Below, piece after piece: positions 9,350 through 21,740 of a stretch of 64,000 nucleotides of DNA. A program made the position numbers and the translations under genes. Numbering within the stretch: position 1 is the stretch's first letter; each line of letters begins with the position of its first letter. Origin of the DNA: Colocasia esculenta (Eukaryota; Streptophyta; Magnoliopsida; Alismatales; Araceae); NCBI GenBank assembly GCA_014218235.1, contig CM024766.1, positions 18,945,346 to 19,009,345 of the forward strand, written 5' to 3'. A model generated the notes under the pieces. The model was not told the DNA's origin and searched no databases. It was given only the letters and a program-made list of their open reading frames with translations.

Positions 9350-11883
9350 TTTTTATCTAAACGTGGGTAGTACCACTAGTATTATATTACAAAAGGAAAA
9401 AAGTATATATGAGAAGAGAGAGAGCTCCCAAAAAACTCCCTTAAACAAAAAATCGCAACCAGAGCCTGCCAGGGAGCAAAGAAAAGAAAACTAGAAAACA
9501 CCTACTCGCTACACCCACCTCCAAACACACCCAACAGCCCCTAAAAAACGCCCTCATCTATGAGGCCCCCTCTCATTATACAACTTCCAAAAAACCACAC
9601 AAAAGAAAGTCATACAACCCACTGAGACCTCTCCTAGCTCCACATACCACCTATGCTTCAATGTGCTTTGAAACTCCTTTCTTAATGGCTGCACCAATCT
9701 TCGCCTTTCTAGCAATGTCTGCCATCCACCTATGCTTGATCAAAAACAGTGTGGACTTCAAGCATGTGTCCACGCCTTCATCGAACACACCAATCAACCT
9801 AGTAGTTTCACTCACATGTGTCCCCGTAAAATTCTCAACCTTGATTAGTATATCCATTACCTCCCCTTTGGTGAGATTCCCATTGTCCACGATAGTTAAC
9901 TCCTCCCATTGAAATGCTTCCTCAACCTGCTCCAACGCCACACACAAATCTTCTGACCCAGGGGTGAGACAGGAAGGGCTAAGGCCTGTAGGTGAGTGGC
10001 AACTACCTCCTCCTCTGGCCCGACAGCCCCATCTGCCAAAGGGATAGGCAGGCAAAGTATAGGGGTTTCCTGGAGTTGTTCATTAGACACAAAAGAAGAA
10101 GGGAAGAAGATCCAAAAGCACACCCTCTTCCTCCCAGCTACGACACCCATTACCTCTTCCATCACCCTCATAGTCATCGAAGCCACCTTCGTGCCAGCCT
10201 CCACTAAGAGGCTTTCCAGGTGCTCTGTGAGGGCCATCGGATTCTTCAAAGAAGAGGCTGGCGTTATGGCAGTGCAAACTTGACTACGTCTCAACTGCTT
10301 TCTCGAACAAGCCCTCCGTTGACGTGTAGGCACCTAACACAGCCTAATCTCGCTTGTGGACGAAGGAGGACTCATTGGCAAAGATGAAAGGTGGGGGAGG
10401 AATCAGGCACAACCATATCTGAGCCACCCAAAGAGGTCTGAGAAAAGGAGACACTACCCACAGGTCCCAGACCATTGCCAGCACCCTTTGCCTCCGCTAA
10501 CAAGACCACTGGTTGCCGTCGGCCAGCTATAAGAGAGACGAGGAATCACCATATTGGACGGAGGGGGCCAGACGTAGGTCCACGTAGCCCCTCGCACCAC
10601 TACAACTCTGAGTTAATCCGCCGCCGCCTGCACAGCTGTTGACTGCGTCAAACAATGGTTGTCGATGTTTGAATGTGTGACTGGGAAGACCCATCAAGGC
10701 CGCAGCTCGAGCGAGGAAGACGGCTCCCCCACAAAGTCCATGAGTCCTAGATCCGCCGGATAAGTTCAAGTCTTGGGATAGACCCGAAGAGCACCCGCCC
10801 ACCTCCGTATGGCTCACAGGCCCCAACCTCGGTTCAAGCTGACCCACTTCACGCATTCGGCCCACCGTAAGACCAACCCACCCACCAACCCCTGAACCAG
10901 GCAAAAGATAAACCTCCTCTAGTCCAAAGACTCGCTCGCCTGCCACCTATGACTGCTTCCCACTCCCTTGGGCAGGATGATTCATAATCGAATCGCCCGC
11001 CCACTATTTGTCTTCCACCTCCAGTTGCGACGGATGGAACCCTAGCTCGAAAACCGCCACCCTCTGTTGCTGCCCTACTGGTCCACTCAAGGCCCTCACA
11101 ACAAACTCGACCCCCCCAACATCAATAAGGACTAAGGGAACTAAATAGGGAGACTCCGCCACCACAATCGCCTCCAAGCAATTCATCCACCCCTCCGGGA
11201 CCAAACACAAGGTTCTCACCTTCAACTTCCCAAACCCCTGGACAAGATAAGTGAAACCAATCTCATCGCACAACGAGAGCAGCATTCCCACCAGCTTCAC
11301 ACAGAGCTCCTTCTTGCAACAAGGAGTAGGTCCCCCTCTCAATCGACCACGGACACATCTTCAAGAACAAACCTCCACTGATGAGGACTCCGGTAACCTC
11401 CACCTCCTTCGCAGCTTCAACGTAGGAGTCCATGGCTAACAAACCATCACTATGAACTCACTTAACCCAAGGGCCCTTCGTGGCCACCTCTCCTATAACA
11501 AGGATTTCAAGACATTCCCATCCACTCCCCCGATGACCGAAGAAATCCAAAAACACCTCCCAAGCCAGACATCCAGGCCCACCAAAGGAAACACTCCAGC
11601 ATGCATAGCCTCTCTCAAGACTGTTGGAGAAGTCGGAGTTGGCTTTAGGGCCTTCATCGCATCCACATAAGAAGCTAGCATTTGGACCCCAATGAAACAC
11701 TTAGCCCTAATCTGACCACAAAAGACCTCGCACACGCACTATAGATACCCCTTCCTACCGCAGTAGAAGCCAGGGCCAGAGATCCAACGCATAGTCGGAG
11801 GCATCTCCAAGTCCGAAGAGTAGAGGCATCGGGAGTGAAACCCTTAGAGCTTCTCTCTCTGGAATCGCCTAGAGAAAGAACTC
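9350..11883 (-). mobile_element. Retroposon-like insertion, copy B, with 19-bp target duplication
   Basis: AATTATAGCCACATAACAT (9331-9349) and AATTATAACCACATAACAT (11884-11902) flank the unit: a 19-bp direct repeat with one mismatch, as left by target-primed insertion. Minus-strand remnants run from 11735 (segment with YVDAMKALKPTPTSP) through 11342-11004 (CDEIGFTYLVQGFGKL, DUF4283-like by eye) to 10055-9651, ending RWMADIARKAKIGAAIKKG. Frames are broken by stops and shifts. No reverse transcriptase is visible in 2.5 kb, so it would have depended on another element's enzymes. It shares its blocks with copy A at 6.6-8.6 kb. Confidence 0.7.
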
Positions 11884-11902
11884 AATTATAACCACATAAC
11901 AT

Positions 11903-12666
11903 ACGTAGTATAATTTTACCTTAACGATTTATGTCCTAATCAATATAATTTCATTGTTTGACTTAAGAAAATTTATGATGTACCGTTATAAGTTTTAACA
12001 AAACATCATGTTTTACTTATAACTTGTAACAATACATTAATCAACTTTTCATTATAAGTTATAGTTAAACCTCATCCTCCAATTATAATCACATATCATA
12101 CATACTATCATTTTACTTTAACGATTTAATCCCTAATGAACATATTTAAAAACTTCGACATAAAAAATCATATACTGAAATAGATTATTATTTAATATTA
12201 AATGCATAATGTCATGTAGTAAGAGAAATATATATACTTAAGTAATGAGACACTTTAATAATATACATGCATAGGAGAGAAAAAATAGATTCCTGGATAA
12301 TATAGTAAACAAAAGAGATGGGAGGTGTAGGACAAGGGCACTTTAGGTATTGTACTGGTTGTAGGACAAGCGGCAGCAGCTTCCTTCTGCGATGGTGATG
12401 GCGACCAGCAGGGTGGCAGAGCACGGCGGCGGCGACATCTCCTTCTTCCTGTCGCAGGGGCGGAGACGATGTCTTAGGAAGGAGGGGGCGACGGTGGTGC
12501 CCTGTGACGGGCAGAGCAGCAGCAGTGGCGGTGAGCAGAGGCAGCTGCAGTGGTGAGGGGTGAGCTCAGGGGAGGCAGCGGCTTACTTTGCTCGAGAATT
12601 GTGACTTTGCTGCAATATTTCTTTTAATAAGCTGCTTTATCTTTTCCTTTTCTCGTTCTTCTTCAG
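11903..12666. other. AT-rich repeat remainder, then GC-rich stretch
   Basis: 11903-12290 continues the TATAAGTTATA-type AT-rich sequence interrupted by copy B. 12340-12560 is GC-rich with CGGCGG and GCAGCAGC runs and no convincing frame. Confidence 0.5.
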
Positions 12667-12860
12667 CAAAATCTGATCTTCTGTTGTTTTTGGCTTACAG
12701 AGTTGGACCAATTTGGAGACTCAGCTGGCTGTTTTGCAAGCAGAGACTGCTATAACTTCTACAAAAATCGTGCAAGCCATGAATTGGTGTAAGATGACGA
12801 CCTCGCTTATGCATGATAGAGCTGTTCGTGCCATTCTTTTGTATATGTTGACCTTCTGAG
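12667..12860 (+). other. Possible isolated exon of unknown gene
   Basis: After CTTACAG (an acceptor-like sequence) a frame reads SWTNLETQLAVLQAETA and continues about 50 residues to a stop at about 12860. The helical, coiled-coil-like composition would fit a captured gene fragment, but no family is recognised and no partner exon is visible. Confidence 0.2.
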
Positions 12861-13136
12861 GACAGGCGACACTGGAGCATAGAGTTGCTTGAGGAATGTT
12901 GCTTTTAGCATCAGCACATGTTATCCATTCATTTTGACTTCTCCTTTTTGGGCTATCCCAAGGGCCTGTCTTGGGTCGAGGACTTTTATTTGCTATATAC
13001 ATCGTGCTTCCGTGTTCCACCATCAGCATGTGATCTTTATTGATAACAGGAGTTTTAAGGCTTCCCCAAAAGCCGTGAGGTATTTCACTTAGAGGATTAG
13101 GGCTCCTCTGGGGCCATAACATGCTTGTGTTAGCCA

Positions 13137-13510
13137 TAATCTTGATGAGGAGATTTGAGGCTCTCTCGGGCTCGTGATTTGGGTGAGAGGGTTAAGGCGC
13201 CCTCGGACAAGTATTTGGGTGAGAGGATTGAGACTCTGTCGGGCGCATATTTTGGTTGAGAGGATTGAGGCTCCCTCGGGCGCATATTTGGGTTAGAGGA
13301 TTGAGGCTCCCTCGGGCACATATTTGAATTGAGAGGATTGAGGCTCCCTCGAGCACGTATTTTGTTTGAGAGGATTGAGGCTCCCTCGGGCACATATTTG
13401 GGTTGAGAGGATTGAGGCTCCCTCGGGCACGTATTTTGGTTGAGAGGATTGAGGCTCCCTCGGGCACATATTTGGGTGAAAGGATTGAAGCTCTCTCGGG
13501 CTCGTGATTT
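13137..13510 (-). repeat. Tandem array A of the Tat element, 37-38-bp unit, about nine copies
   Basis: GAGGATTGAGGCTCCCTCGGGC plus about 15 bases of CACATATTTGGGTT type (array strand shown on plus). On the minus strand it reads as a repetitive peptide, but only by chance of the period. It lies 3' of integrase, where Tat elements often carry tandem repeats. Confidence 0.9.
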
Positions 13511-13784
13511 TGATTTGATTGATATTTTTTTTTTCAAATAACCAACCCCAGCGCCCTTTCGGGTTTTCGCCAAGCTTGGCCCCCTCTAGCTTTTTCCAAC
13601 ACGCCTTTGCAGGTTTTCGCGTCGAGGGGTTTACCCATTTTTGCCTAAGGCGCCCTTTCAGGTTTTCACCTCAGCCGAGTTTTAAACTTTTTTACCCTTG
13701 ATCTATCATGATGAAGTGGTAGACCAAGTTCGTCGGGGCACCTCCTTTATAAGCCCCTATTTATTTTATTTCTTTTTTTTGTAG

Positions 13785-14515
13785 GGAATTAAAGGCTTCC
13801 TGAGAGCTATGAGGTTTTGGATGCGGTAAGGAATTAAAGGCTTCCCTGAGAGCTATAGGATTTGAATTTGGATTTTAACTGGGTTGGCCGACCTTGATGG
13901 TGTGTTGGCTAGAAGCTTGGATTTATAGTCAGTAGGGAATTAAAGGCTTCCCTAAGAGCCATTAGAATTTGAATTTGTATATGGTAGGGAATTAAAGGCT
14001 TCCCTGAGAGCCGTGAGAATTTTGGATTTGAATTTTGGCTGACTTGACCGACCTTGATGGTGTGTTGGCCAAGAGTTTGGGTTTATGTGCGGTAGGAAAT
14101 TAAATGCTTCCCTGAGAGCCGTTGGAATTTGAATTTGTTTCTTGCTTGAGTTGGTTAACATTGATGGTGTGTTGGCTAATAGTTTAGATTTATGGTCGGT
14201 AGGGAATTAAAGGCTTCCCTGAGAGCCATGGATTGAGAATTTGGGTTTATGTATGGTAGGGAATTAGAGGCTTCCCTGAGAGCCCTGGTTTTAGAGCTTG
14301 GATTTATGTATGGTGGCGAATTAGAGGCTTCCCTGAGGGCCGTGGTTTTAGAATTTTGGATTTATGTATGGTAGGGAATTAAAGGCTTTCCCGAGAGCCA
14401 TGGTTTTAGAGTTTGGAATTTCAAATGGTAGGGAATTAAAGGATTCCCTGGGAGCCATGGATTGAGAATTTGGGTTTATGTATGGTAGGGAATTAGAGGC
14501 TTCCCTGAGAGCCGT
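13785..14515 (-). repeat. Tandem array B of the Tat element, irregular 55-130-bp spacing
   Basis: GGGAATTAAAGGCTTCCCT followed by GAGAGCC recurs about ten times with variable spacers containing GGTTTATGTATGGT or TTGGATTTGAATTT. The core GGGAA..TTCCCT is itself a short inverted repeat. Confidence 0.85.
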
Positions 14516-14555
14516 AAATGTGTTTAGAGGATTGAGACTCCTCTAGGGCTCGTGA

Positions 14556-15432
14556 TTTGACTTTTGACTGGTCTTAATGACTTGTTAGCCAAAAGACATG
14601 AGTTTCGACCTTTGACTGGCCTTGACGGCTTGTTAGTCAAGAGGTCTAGATTTTGAGCTTTTTGACTGGCCTTGACGGCTTGTTAGCCAAAGAAGCCTGG
14701 GATTTGACTTTTGACTGGCCTTGACGGCTTGTTAGCCAAAAGACATGGATTTCGACCTTTGACTGGCCTTGACTGCTTGTTAGTCAAGAGATCTGGATTT
14801 TGAGCTTTTTGACTGGCCTTGACGGCTTGTTAGCCAAAGAAGCCCGGGATTTGACTCTTGACTGACCTTGACGGCTTATTAGCCAAAAGACATAGATTTC
14901 GACCTTTGACTGGCCTTGACGGCTTGTTAGCCAAGAGGTCTGGATTTTGAGCTTTTTGACTGGCCTTGACGGCTTGTTAGCCAAAGAAGCTCGGGATTTG
15001 ACTTTCGACTGGCCTTGACGGCTTGTTAGCCAAAAGACATGAATTTCGACCTTTGACTGGCTTTGATGGCTTGTTAGCCAAAAAGTCTAGATTTTGAGCT
15101 TTTTAACTAGCCTTGACGGCTTGTTAGCCAAAGAAGCTCGAGATTTGACTTTTGACTAGTCTTGACGACTTGTTAGCCAAAAGATATGGATTTCGACCTT
15201 TGACTGGCCTTGACGGCTTGTTAGCCAAGAGGTCTGGATTTTAAGCTCTTTGACTGGCCTTGACGACTTGTTAGCCAAAGAAGTTTGAAATTTGACTTTT
15301 GACTAGCCTTGACGGCTTGTTAGTCAAAAGATATGGATTTCGACCTTTGACTGGCCTTGACGGCTTGTTAGCCAAGAGGTCTAGATTTTAAGCTTTTTGA
15401 CTGGCCTTAACGACTTGTTAGCCAAAAGACAT
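14556..15432 (-). repeat. Tandem array C of the Tat element, 49-50-bp unit in a three-unit higher-order repeat
   Basis: TTGACTGGCCTTGACGGC followed by TTGTTAGCC recurs every 48-50 bases, about 18 times. Three spacer types alternate in order (with AAGACATGG, with AGAGGTCTGG, with AGAAGCCTGG), giving a higher-order period near 148. A T-run follows at 15438-15463. Confidence 0.88.
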
Positions 15433-15463
15433 GGGTTTGATTTTTTTTTTTTTTTTTTTTTTT

Positions 15464-15989
15464 GGAATGAGAGCTTTCTTTTTTGTTTGGGTTCTCCTTC
15501 TCTCTCTTTCTTCGAGCAGAGTTCGAGTTTCCCACACTTCTTATAAGGGCGGAAAGACACGATCATCGTTGTCTCGGTCATAGCCCCTGAATTTGATTAC
15601 TCGTTCGAATGAACTTAGGGGTTGTTTCGTCATTGACAACTCTTGTGTCCTTGCTTTTATAAGGAATGCGGGATAACTCAATCTCGCTCTAAGAAAGGTC
15701 AAGAGAGTACCCTCTTTTTTTTTGACATACCAATTGTGATGCCCTTTTTGGGTTTTCACCACAATTAGCCCCCTCTTACTTTTGTCTACACGTTCTTTCG
15801 GATTTTCATGTAGCGAGGTTTCCCATTTTTACCTGAGGCGCCTTCTTAGGTTTTCACCTCAGCTGGGTTTTAGGCCTTTTTGCCCTTGACCCATCTTAAA
15901 AGAGTAATGGATTAAGTCTGTCGGGGCACCTCGTTTTTAAGCCCCTTTCTCTTTTTTTTCTTCTTTTTTTTTTCTTCCCCATTTTTTTT
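15464..15989 (-). other. 3' untranslated stretch of the Tat element
   Basis: Non-coding, with T-rich runs (15710-15722, 15948-15990) and GGTTTTCACC/GGTTTTCGCC motifs that also occur near 13555-13680, so the two are diverged duplicates on either side of the arrays. Confidence 0.5.
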
Positions 15990-17290
15990 TCATTCATTTG
16001 GAAGATCTTGCAGCGAGATCACTTCTATATCTTCAGTGTGTACCGAAGCCGGATCCACTTGTTGCATTGTGTAGACGTACTCACACTCAGGAGTATGGTA
16101 CAGTTTCATATGTCTACCATTTAAAGGCGGAAACATAACATTTCCTTTTTGGTTGACTACTGTGTAGGCGCCACCTTCAAACACTTTGTCGACCACAAAT
16201 GGGCCAAGCCAATTGGCTATGAATTTGCTTTTGGGTTGGGAGGCCATGACGTCTTTTTGGTTGACCATGACAAGGTCTCCCTTTTTAAAAGCTCTTTCTT
16301 TCACTAACTTGTCAAAAGCGCGGGACATCTGTGCTTGATAATTTTGAAGACGTTGGTATGCAACCCAACGTTTTTCTTCCAAATTTGACAACTCTTCAAG
16401 CCGTCTTTCAATTTCGCTCCCCTCGTCAATAGGGAGCCCGTAGTGGAGAGCTACCCTATAAGATGAGAGCTCAATTTCAACAGGAATGACTGCTTCAGTC
16501 CCATAGACAAGGGAAAAGGGCGAGCATCATGTAGGAGTTTTGTAGACAGTGCGATAGGCCCATAGAGCTTCATACATCTTTTCGTCCCAATCGCGCTTTC
16601 GGCCATTTACCAATTTGACCATGAGCTTGCATAAAGTTTTGTTGAAGGTTTCGGCTAACCCATTGGCTTGGGGGTAATAAACTGTTGATGTCCTCCACTC
16701 AATATGGAATTTTGCTATCAATTTGTATATTGTCTGATTTTTGAATGGAGTGCCATTATCAGATATGATTCGACTCGGAACACCGAATCGATATATGATG
16801 TGATGTCGGACAAAGCGAGTCACCGCTTCTCCAGCAGTTTCTTTCAAAGGTATGGCCTCAACCCATCTTGAGAAATAATCTGTGGCAGCTAGTATGTATT
16901 TGTATCCCTTAGATGATGTTGGGAGGGGACCCACTATGTCCACTCCCCATTCAGCAAATGGCCATGTCGGCATTGTTGGATGGAGTTTACTTGGAGGTTT
17001 TCTTGGCACGGGCCCGTAGGCCTGGCATTGGGGACAGGTTCGAGCAAACCGCTCGCAATCCACAAACATTGTTGGACAATAGAAGCCTTTGCTTTTATGT
17101 TGATTTTCATTTTTGAGCCAGATTGGTGGGCTCCACACAGTCCTGCATGTACCTCCCGCATGACCATCTTGGCTTCTTTCGGAGATAGGCATCTCAGCAG
17201 TATCGACTTGTCCTTTTCAGGTGTGAACTTATATAATGTGTCATTTATCAATTTGTAGGAAGCAGCTCTTCGTAGCAATTGCACTTGCTC
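15990..17290 (-). pseudogene. Integrase of the Tat element (frameshifted)
   Basis: Integrase inserts the element DNA into the genome. The HHCC zinc-binding part is split: the histidines (EVHAGLCGAHQ) are in one frame near 17160 and the CPQC cysteines in another, so a frameshift lies between. The core at 17192-16527 has D in GVDIVGPL, D in ISDNG and E in AETFNKTLC with 35 residues between the last two (DD35E). The C-terminal part at 16391-15990 has KKGDLVMV, a GPF core and ends QDLPNE. A stop follows YKTPT at about 16528, though integrase-like residues continue in another frame. Confidence 0.92.
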
Positions 17291-17341
17291 CCCTCTTTTG
17301 TTTGGTAGCCAACCATTTTTGATCTTGATAATGGGAATACG

Positions 17342-18334
17342 TCAATCATCATCTTCTTGACTTTCATTTTCTTCCAATACATTTGCCTCGAAGGTTGTCA
17401 AACCATCATGGCGATTCAGGGTGCTTGGAAGCAATCTTCTATTTTTTATGGTAATTCCCAGTTCACCTTCCGGGGGAAGTTTAAGGGCAAATGCAAGTTT
17501 AGCCAATGCGTCAACCTGCGAGTTTTGACTTCTTCTGACATGTTCTATTTTGAAGTGGTAGAACCTGTCACTGAGTCTTGTAGTTGCCTCAAAGTAGGCT
17601 TTCAATTCTTCTTTTCGGACTTCAAAAATGCCCAACATTTGTCTGACGACCAACAATGAATCGCCAAATACTTCAATACATTTTATGCCCATTTCTAGGG
17701 CGATTTCCAAGCCAACTATGAGGGCTTCATATTCTGCTTTATTATTTGTGAGGGATTCCATTAGAGCACATGAGTAATGCAATATCCCTTTTTCTGGGGT
17801 CACGAAGACAATTCCTACCCCTGCCATATTTGTTGATGTGCCATCAGCCTTGAGAGAAGCTCGTGTAGCCCCATCAAAATATAATTGCCAATATTCAACT
17901 TGAGTTTCTTGTGCTTCATAAGTTTCTTGAACGGGGAGCACCTCCTCGTCAATCAATTCTGTATTCAGGGGGGAGTCTTTTGGCACTGGATGGGCTGCTA
18001 AGAACTCTGCCATACCCTGCCCTTTAATTGTTTTTTGCGATACATAGGAGATATCAAATTCCATGAGAAGTAGTGCCCATTTTGCCAACCTCTTTGACAG
18101 GACCGGTTGCTTGAGTAGGAATTTGAGAGGGTCACATCGAGAGATGAGTTGTACTTTATGTGCCAGCAAATAATGCCTTAGTTTCTTAACGGCAAAAACC
18201 AATGCCAAGCATAAATTTTCCATTGGTGCATACTGGTGTTCTGGCCCGACTAGCATCCGACTGAGATAATAGAGGGGTTGCTCTTTGCCCTCTTCATTTT
18301 CCTGAGCAAGCAATGCCCCCAGTGAAGCATCCAT
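17342..18334 (-). pseudogene. Tandem RNase H domains of the Tat element
   Basis: 330-residue frame. Residues 1-115 are the gypsy RNase H/connection region (PLYYLSRML, HYLLAHKVQL). Residues 148-282 are a second RNase H with the active-site set D154 (YFDGA), E201 (NKAEYEAL), D225 (FGDS) and D275 (SQVDALAKLA), the RVT_3-type domain. It removes RNA from RNA:DNA hybrids. Its presence is what assigns the element to the Tat branch. The frame itself is open; it is separated from the reverse transcriptase by a frameshift near 18335-18365. Confidence 0.93.
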
Positions 18335-18365
18335 GGTTGCAATGTATAGAATTAAAGGTTTCCCT

Positions 18366-19535
18366 TTAATGGGTGCCCCCAGTATGGGGAAGATTGAGGA
18401 GATACTTTTTGATTTTGTTCAAGGAATTTTGACATTCTTCATCCCAAATGAACGGGGCTCTTTTCTTTGTCAATTTGCAGAAAGGTTGGCATCTTCCTGA
18501 CAAGTTGGATATGAATCGTCTGATGTAAGCCAAACGACCTTGGAGGGAGTGTAGCTCGGTAAGTGTCTTAGGGGGAGGCAATTCCCTAATGGCCTTGATC
18601 TTATTGGGGTCTATTTCAATGCCCCGATAACGAACAATGAATCTGAGAAACTTCCCGCTTGACATGCCAAAGGCACATTTCATGGGGTTCATTTTCAGCT
18701 TATACTGGCGGAGCCTTTCGAAGACCCTGCGTAAGTCTTCCACATGATTTTCTTTTTTCTCTGTCTTGACAACCAAGTCGTCCACATAGCATTCGACCAA
18801 GTTGTGGAGCATTTCATCAAATATCTTGGTCATAGCCCTTTGGTAGGTGGCGCCTACATTTTTCAGGCCAAAAAGCACTCTTTTGTAATTGAATATGCCT
18901 TTCGGTGATCGGAAGGCCGTGTGATTTTTATCTTTGTCGGCCATTCGAATTTGGTTATATCCTGAGCTTCCATCCATAAAGGACAAGATTTCATGCCCTA
19001 TGGTAACATCCACCATTGTTTCAGTTATAGGCAAAGGAAAGTCATCCTTTGGGCATGCTTTATTTAAATCTCGGAAGTCAATACAGACCCGAACTTGTCC
19101 ATTTTTCTTCTTTACTGGCACTATATTAGCAAGCCATATTGGGTACATGCAGGCTTCGATGAAATCGACATCCAGAATCTTGTTGACTTCATCCACCACT
19201 TTCTTTTCCAGTTCTGGGTGCATCCTTCTTTGAGTTTGTTTCACAGGCCTGGCCTCTGGCAGAATGGTCAATTCATGTTCAGCCACAGATGGATCTAAAC
19301 CTGGCATTTCTTTATAGGACCAAGCAAAGCAATCCTTGAACTCTGAGAGTAATTGTTTATATGCTTGTCTTTCTTCATCATTTAACAATGCACTGATGAA
19401 CACAGAACGAGGATCGTCTAGTACCCCCAGATTTATTTCCAAAAGTTCATCAACAGTGGCATGCCCACCATCTTCTAGTTCTTGGAGCGCAGGCTCTAAA
19501 TCGACGAAGTCTTGTTCGTCATCTGTGCTAGCCAT
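18366..19535 (-). pseudogene. Reverse transcriptase of the Tat element
   Basis: 389-residue open frame. NGQVRVCIDFRDLNKACP at 145-162, catalytic D188 in FMDGSSGYNQ, and YVDD at 250-253 are all intact. The N-terminal MASTDDEQDF segment overlaps the end of the protease frame by about 40 bases in another frame, so a one-base shift separates them. The C-terminal end goes out of frame before RNase H. Much like the fragment at 1-1160. Confidence 0.95.
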
Positions 19536-20660
19536 ATATACTTCCCATTCTTGCTCTTGATAGAGAGAATTTTCATTTCAATTTCCACAAGGCTCTGACC
19601 CTTTTGCTTTTCAATTTCCATTCTCATGTGGGCAGGGTTTATGCTGACCATGTTCACAGCATAATACACCATAGGGCCTTCACGTGTCTCCCATCCGAGA
19701 CCTCTTCTGTCATTGTGAGGAAACGGCGGTTGGCCCCTGACATTTGTAGGGTACCACAGTTCTTGAAAAATCTTACCCCTCAGACTACTCTGAGTCCGGG
19801 GAATATTTTGTTTTTGGCACATGTCTTTGATGTACTGTGGCATATCTTCGAGTTCTCCAATTATTTCTTGGGACCCAGACATAGTGTGTTCCAGACCAAA
19901 GTCATCTTGTGGAGGTTGTTTGGGTGTCGGCTCTCCTTTGTAGAACACTATCGGTCTACCAACTTTATGCTGAGCTACAAAGAATTTGATTGGCTCAACT
20001 GTATAGACTTCATGTCTAGTTGTCACTTGTATATGATCTTGTGGCAGCAGTATTCCGGCCCCTATCAACCGACTGATGGTATTAGTTTCTAACTTGACAA
20101 TTGGTCTTTCCCATTGTAGAGGTTTTCGATTTGTATCTCCTGACTGCTGGATTTGCATGAGTGCTACCACCCTCTCTTTGTTGACTCTTATTTTGCCACT
20201 GCTTTTCGGGGAAGCCCCTGCAATTTGTTTGCCATTGTCTTGTTTCTTAGGGGGATCAGCTGCCCCCTCAAAGTATAGCCTAGCATCAGCTAGGTGGCAT
20301 TCATACACTTTAAATGGTTCTAGGTCTGCAAAGACCCGATGTTGCTCGCCTCCTTTTGTGTATTTTAGGCATTGATGGAAAGTGGACGACACCACCAAAT
20401 TTTTATGTAGCCATGGTCGGCCCAAGAGGGCTTTAAAGGAAGTATTAGTGTCAACCACATAGAATACAACCTTCGTCACAAAATCGTCTAGGGCTAGGTC
20501 CACATCCACACGCCCCAGGGCTTCTTCATAGTCCTGATTGAATCCTGCTATCTTGACTCCTTCCACCTTATATAAATAAGGGGTAAGGAACAGATTGTGA
20601 AATGTTTTAAGCGGGATAATGTTCATTGCGGAACCAGCATCGACCAGAATACGGTCTAAT
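19496..20660 (-). pseudogene. Aspartic protease and downstream linker of the Tat element
   Basis: The protease that would process the polyprotein. The active-site DAGS lies at about 20628-20641, followed by AMNIIPLKTFHNL; LLGRPWLHKNLVVSSTFHQ is the typical downstream block. The upstream frame has an in-frame stop about nine codons before DAGS (after LYMRG), splitting it from the gag side. About 200 further residues link to the reverse transcriptase. Confidence 0.9.
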
Positions 20661-20674
20661 TCCGGCCCATTTAT

Positions 20675-21740
20675 CTACCCCCTCATGTACAGAGGCCTAT
20701 TGTGACAGGGAGAGGGTAGCAGCATATCATCTTCTGTGAAGGTCACAAAAGCCGTTAATGCTTCATATATATCTTCTTTCATCTCGGCCACATGGGCCTC
20801 ATAGGTCTTCGGCTCTTGCAGGGATGCAATAAACGCCTCACGCAATTCTTTGCTTAATACTAAGGCATCCCAAATACTAAGATTGGTCGGGAACCTTTTC
20901 AATGCTTGAAGCACTTTCCGATTAGCTCTATCTTTGGCTTTTTCGAAGGGGGGTATTATTCCTGCCACACCCTGGGCTGCCTGTGGTGGGGGTGGAATTG
21001 CAATGTCGCCACCCATCCCCTCTTCTTGCTCTTTTTCTAGCAGCAGATTTTCAGTTACGAGAGGTATCAGGTCTTCTACCCTCTCTTTGACTGGTGCTTG
21101 AGAGGGTCCTCCATTCATCGCCACTGCGGGCATCGATCTATTTGCTTCAACAATCGGTTCTCCCTCCTCATCGGACGGGGGAAGACATACTCATCGCCTC
21201 TTGTTTGGGGTGTAGGGACAGGCCCAAGTTTTTCCCCTCTGAAGTATATGACCTTCTGGGGTGGCTTATTTCTTTGATAAGTTTTGAATGGCTTTCTAGC
21301 TTTAGGGGGTACACAGTAGATCCCTGATTTGGATTGTTCCCCTACTTGAGAGGTAAACGCATAGCTCATATTGCATGAGAATGTCTGCACTTTGTTGATT
21401 AAGTTTTCAACGGTGCAGTCAGTTCCCCATAACATTTCAGTTTCACTGACAGAGGAAAGGACATCCTCATCTTTTTGCATACACTCTCGTAGCTCCATAA
21501 GCCATTTCTTCAAGCGCATTTTACGCTTTAGTTCTTCCCATGGTATGTATCTTTCCAGGGGGTTACCTTGGTTGGCAACATTTGTTGATATTCTTCGAGT
21601 TCATCAATCAACCCCTGGAGTCTTTTGAGAGGGCCATTGACTTCATTTGTTGTGGAAGCCTCACAGACCGTAGCTTCCCTTTTCATTTTCCTTTTCTCGT
21701 TCTTCTTTTGATTCTTGATTCTCTTCCGCAAGACTACCAA
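20675..21740 (-). pseudogene. gag-protease linker region of the Tat element
   Basis: Three frames in series: 21740-21528 (basic and coiled-coil-like, GLIDELEEYQQML), 21519-21115 (with PPKARKPFKTYQRNKPP) and 21133-20675 (with REAFIASLQEPKTYEAHVAEM). Low-complexity, charged, as in the region between gag and protease of Tat elements. No own function assignable. Confidence 0.7.

Noticed and set aside
12212..12424. Possible gene in the GC-rich 12.3-12.6 kb stretch
   Set aside because: Short frames in GCAGCAG/CGGCGG runs only, no splice-consistent partner.
13130..13573. Repetitive peptide (CPREPQSS-like units) on the minus strand
   Set aside because: Produced by tandem array A with a period close to a multiple of three; no start, no partner, repeats drift in and out of frame.
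13137..15432. Regular short repeats that could be taken for a CRISPR array
   Set aside because: Spacers are repeated and not unique, units are degenerate, and the array lies in a plant retrotransposon.
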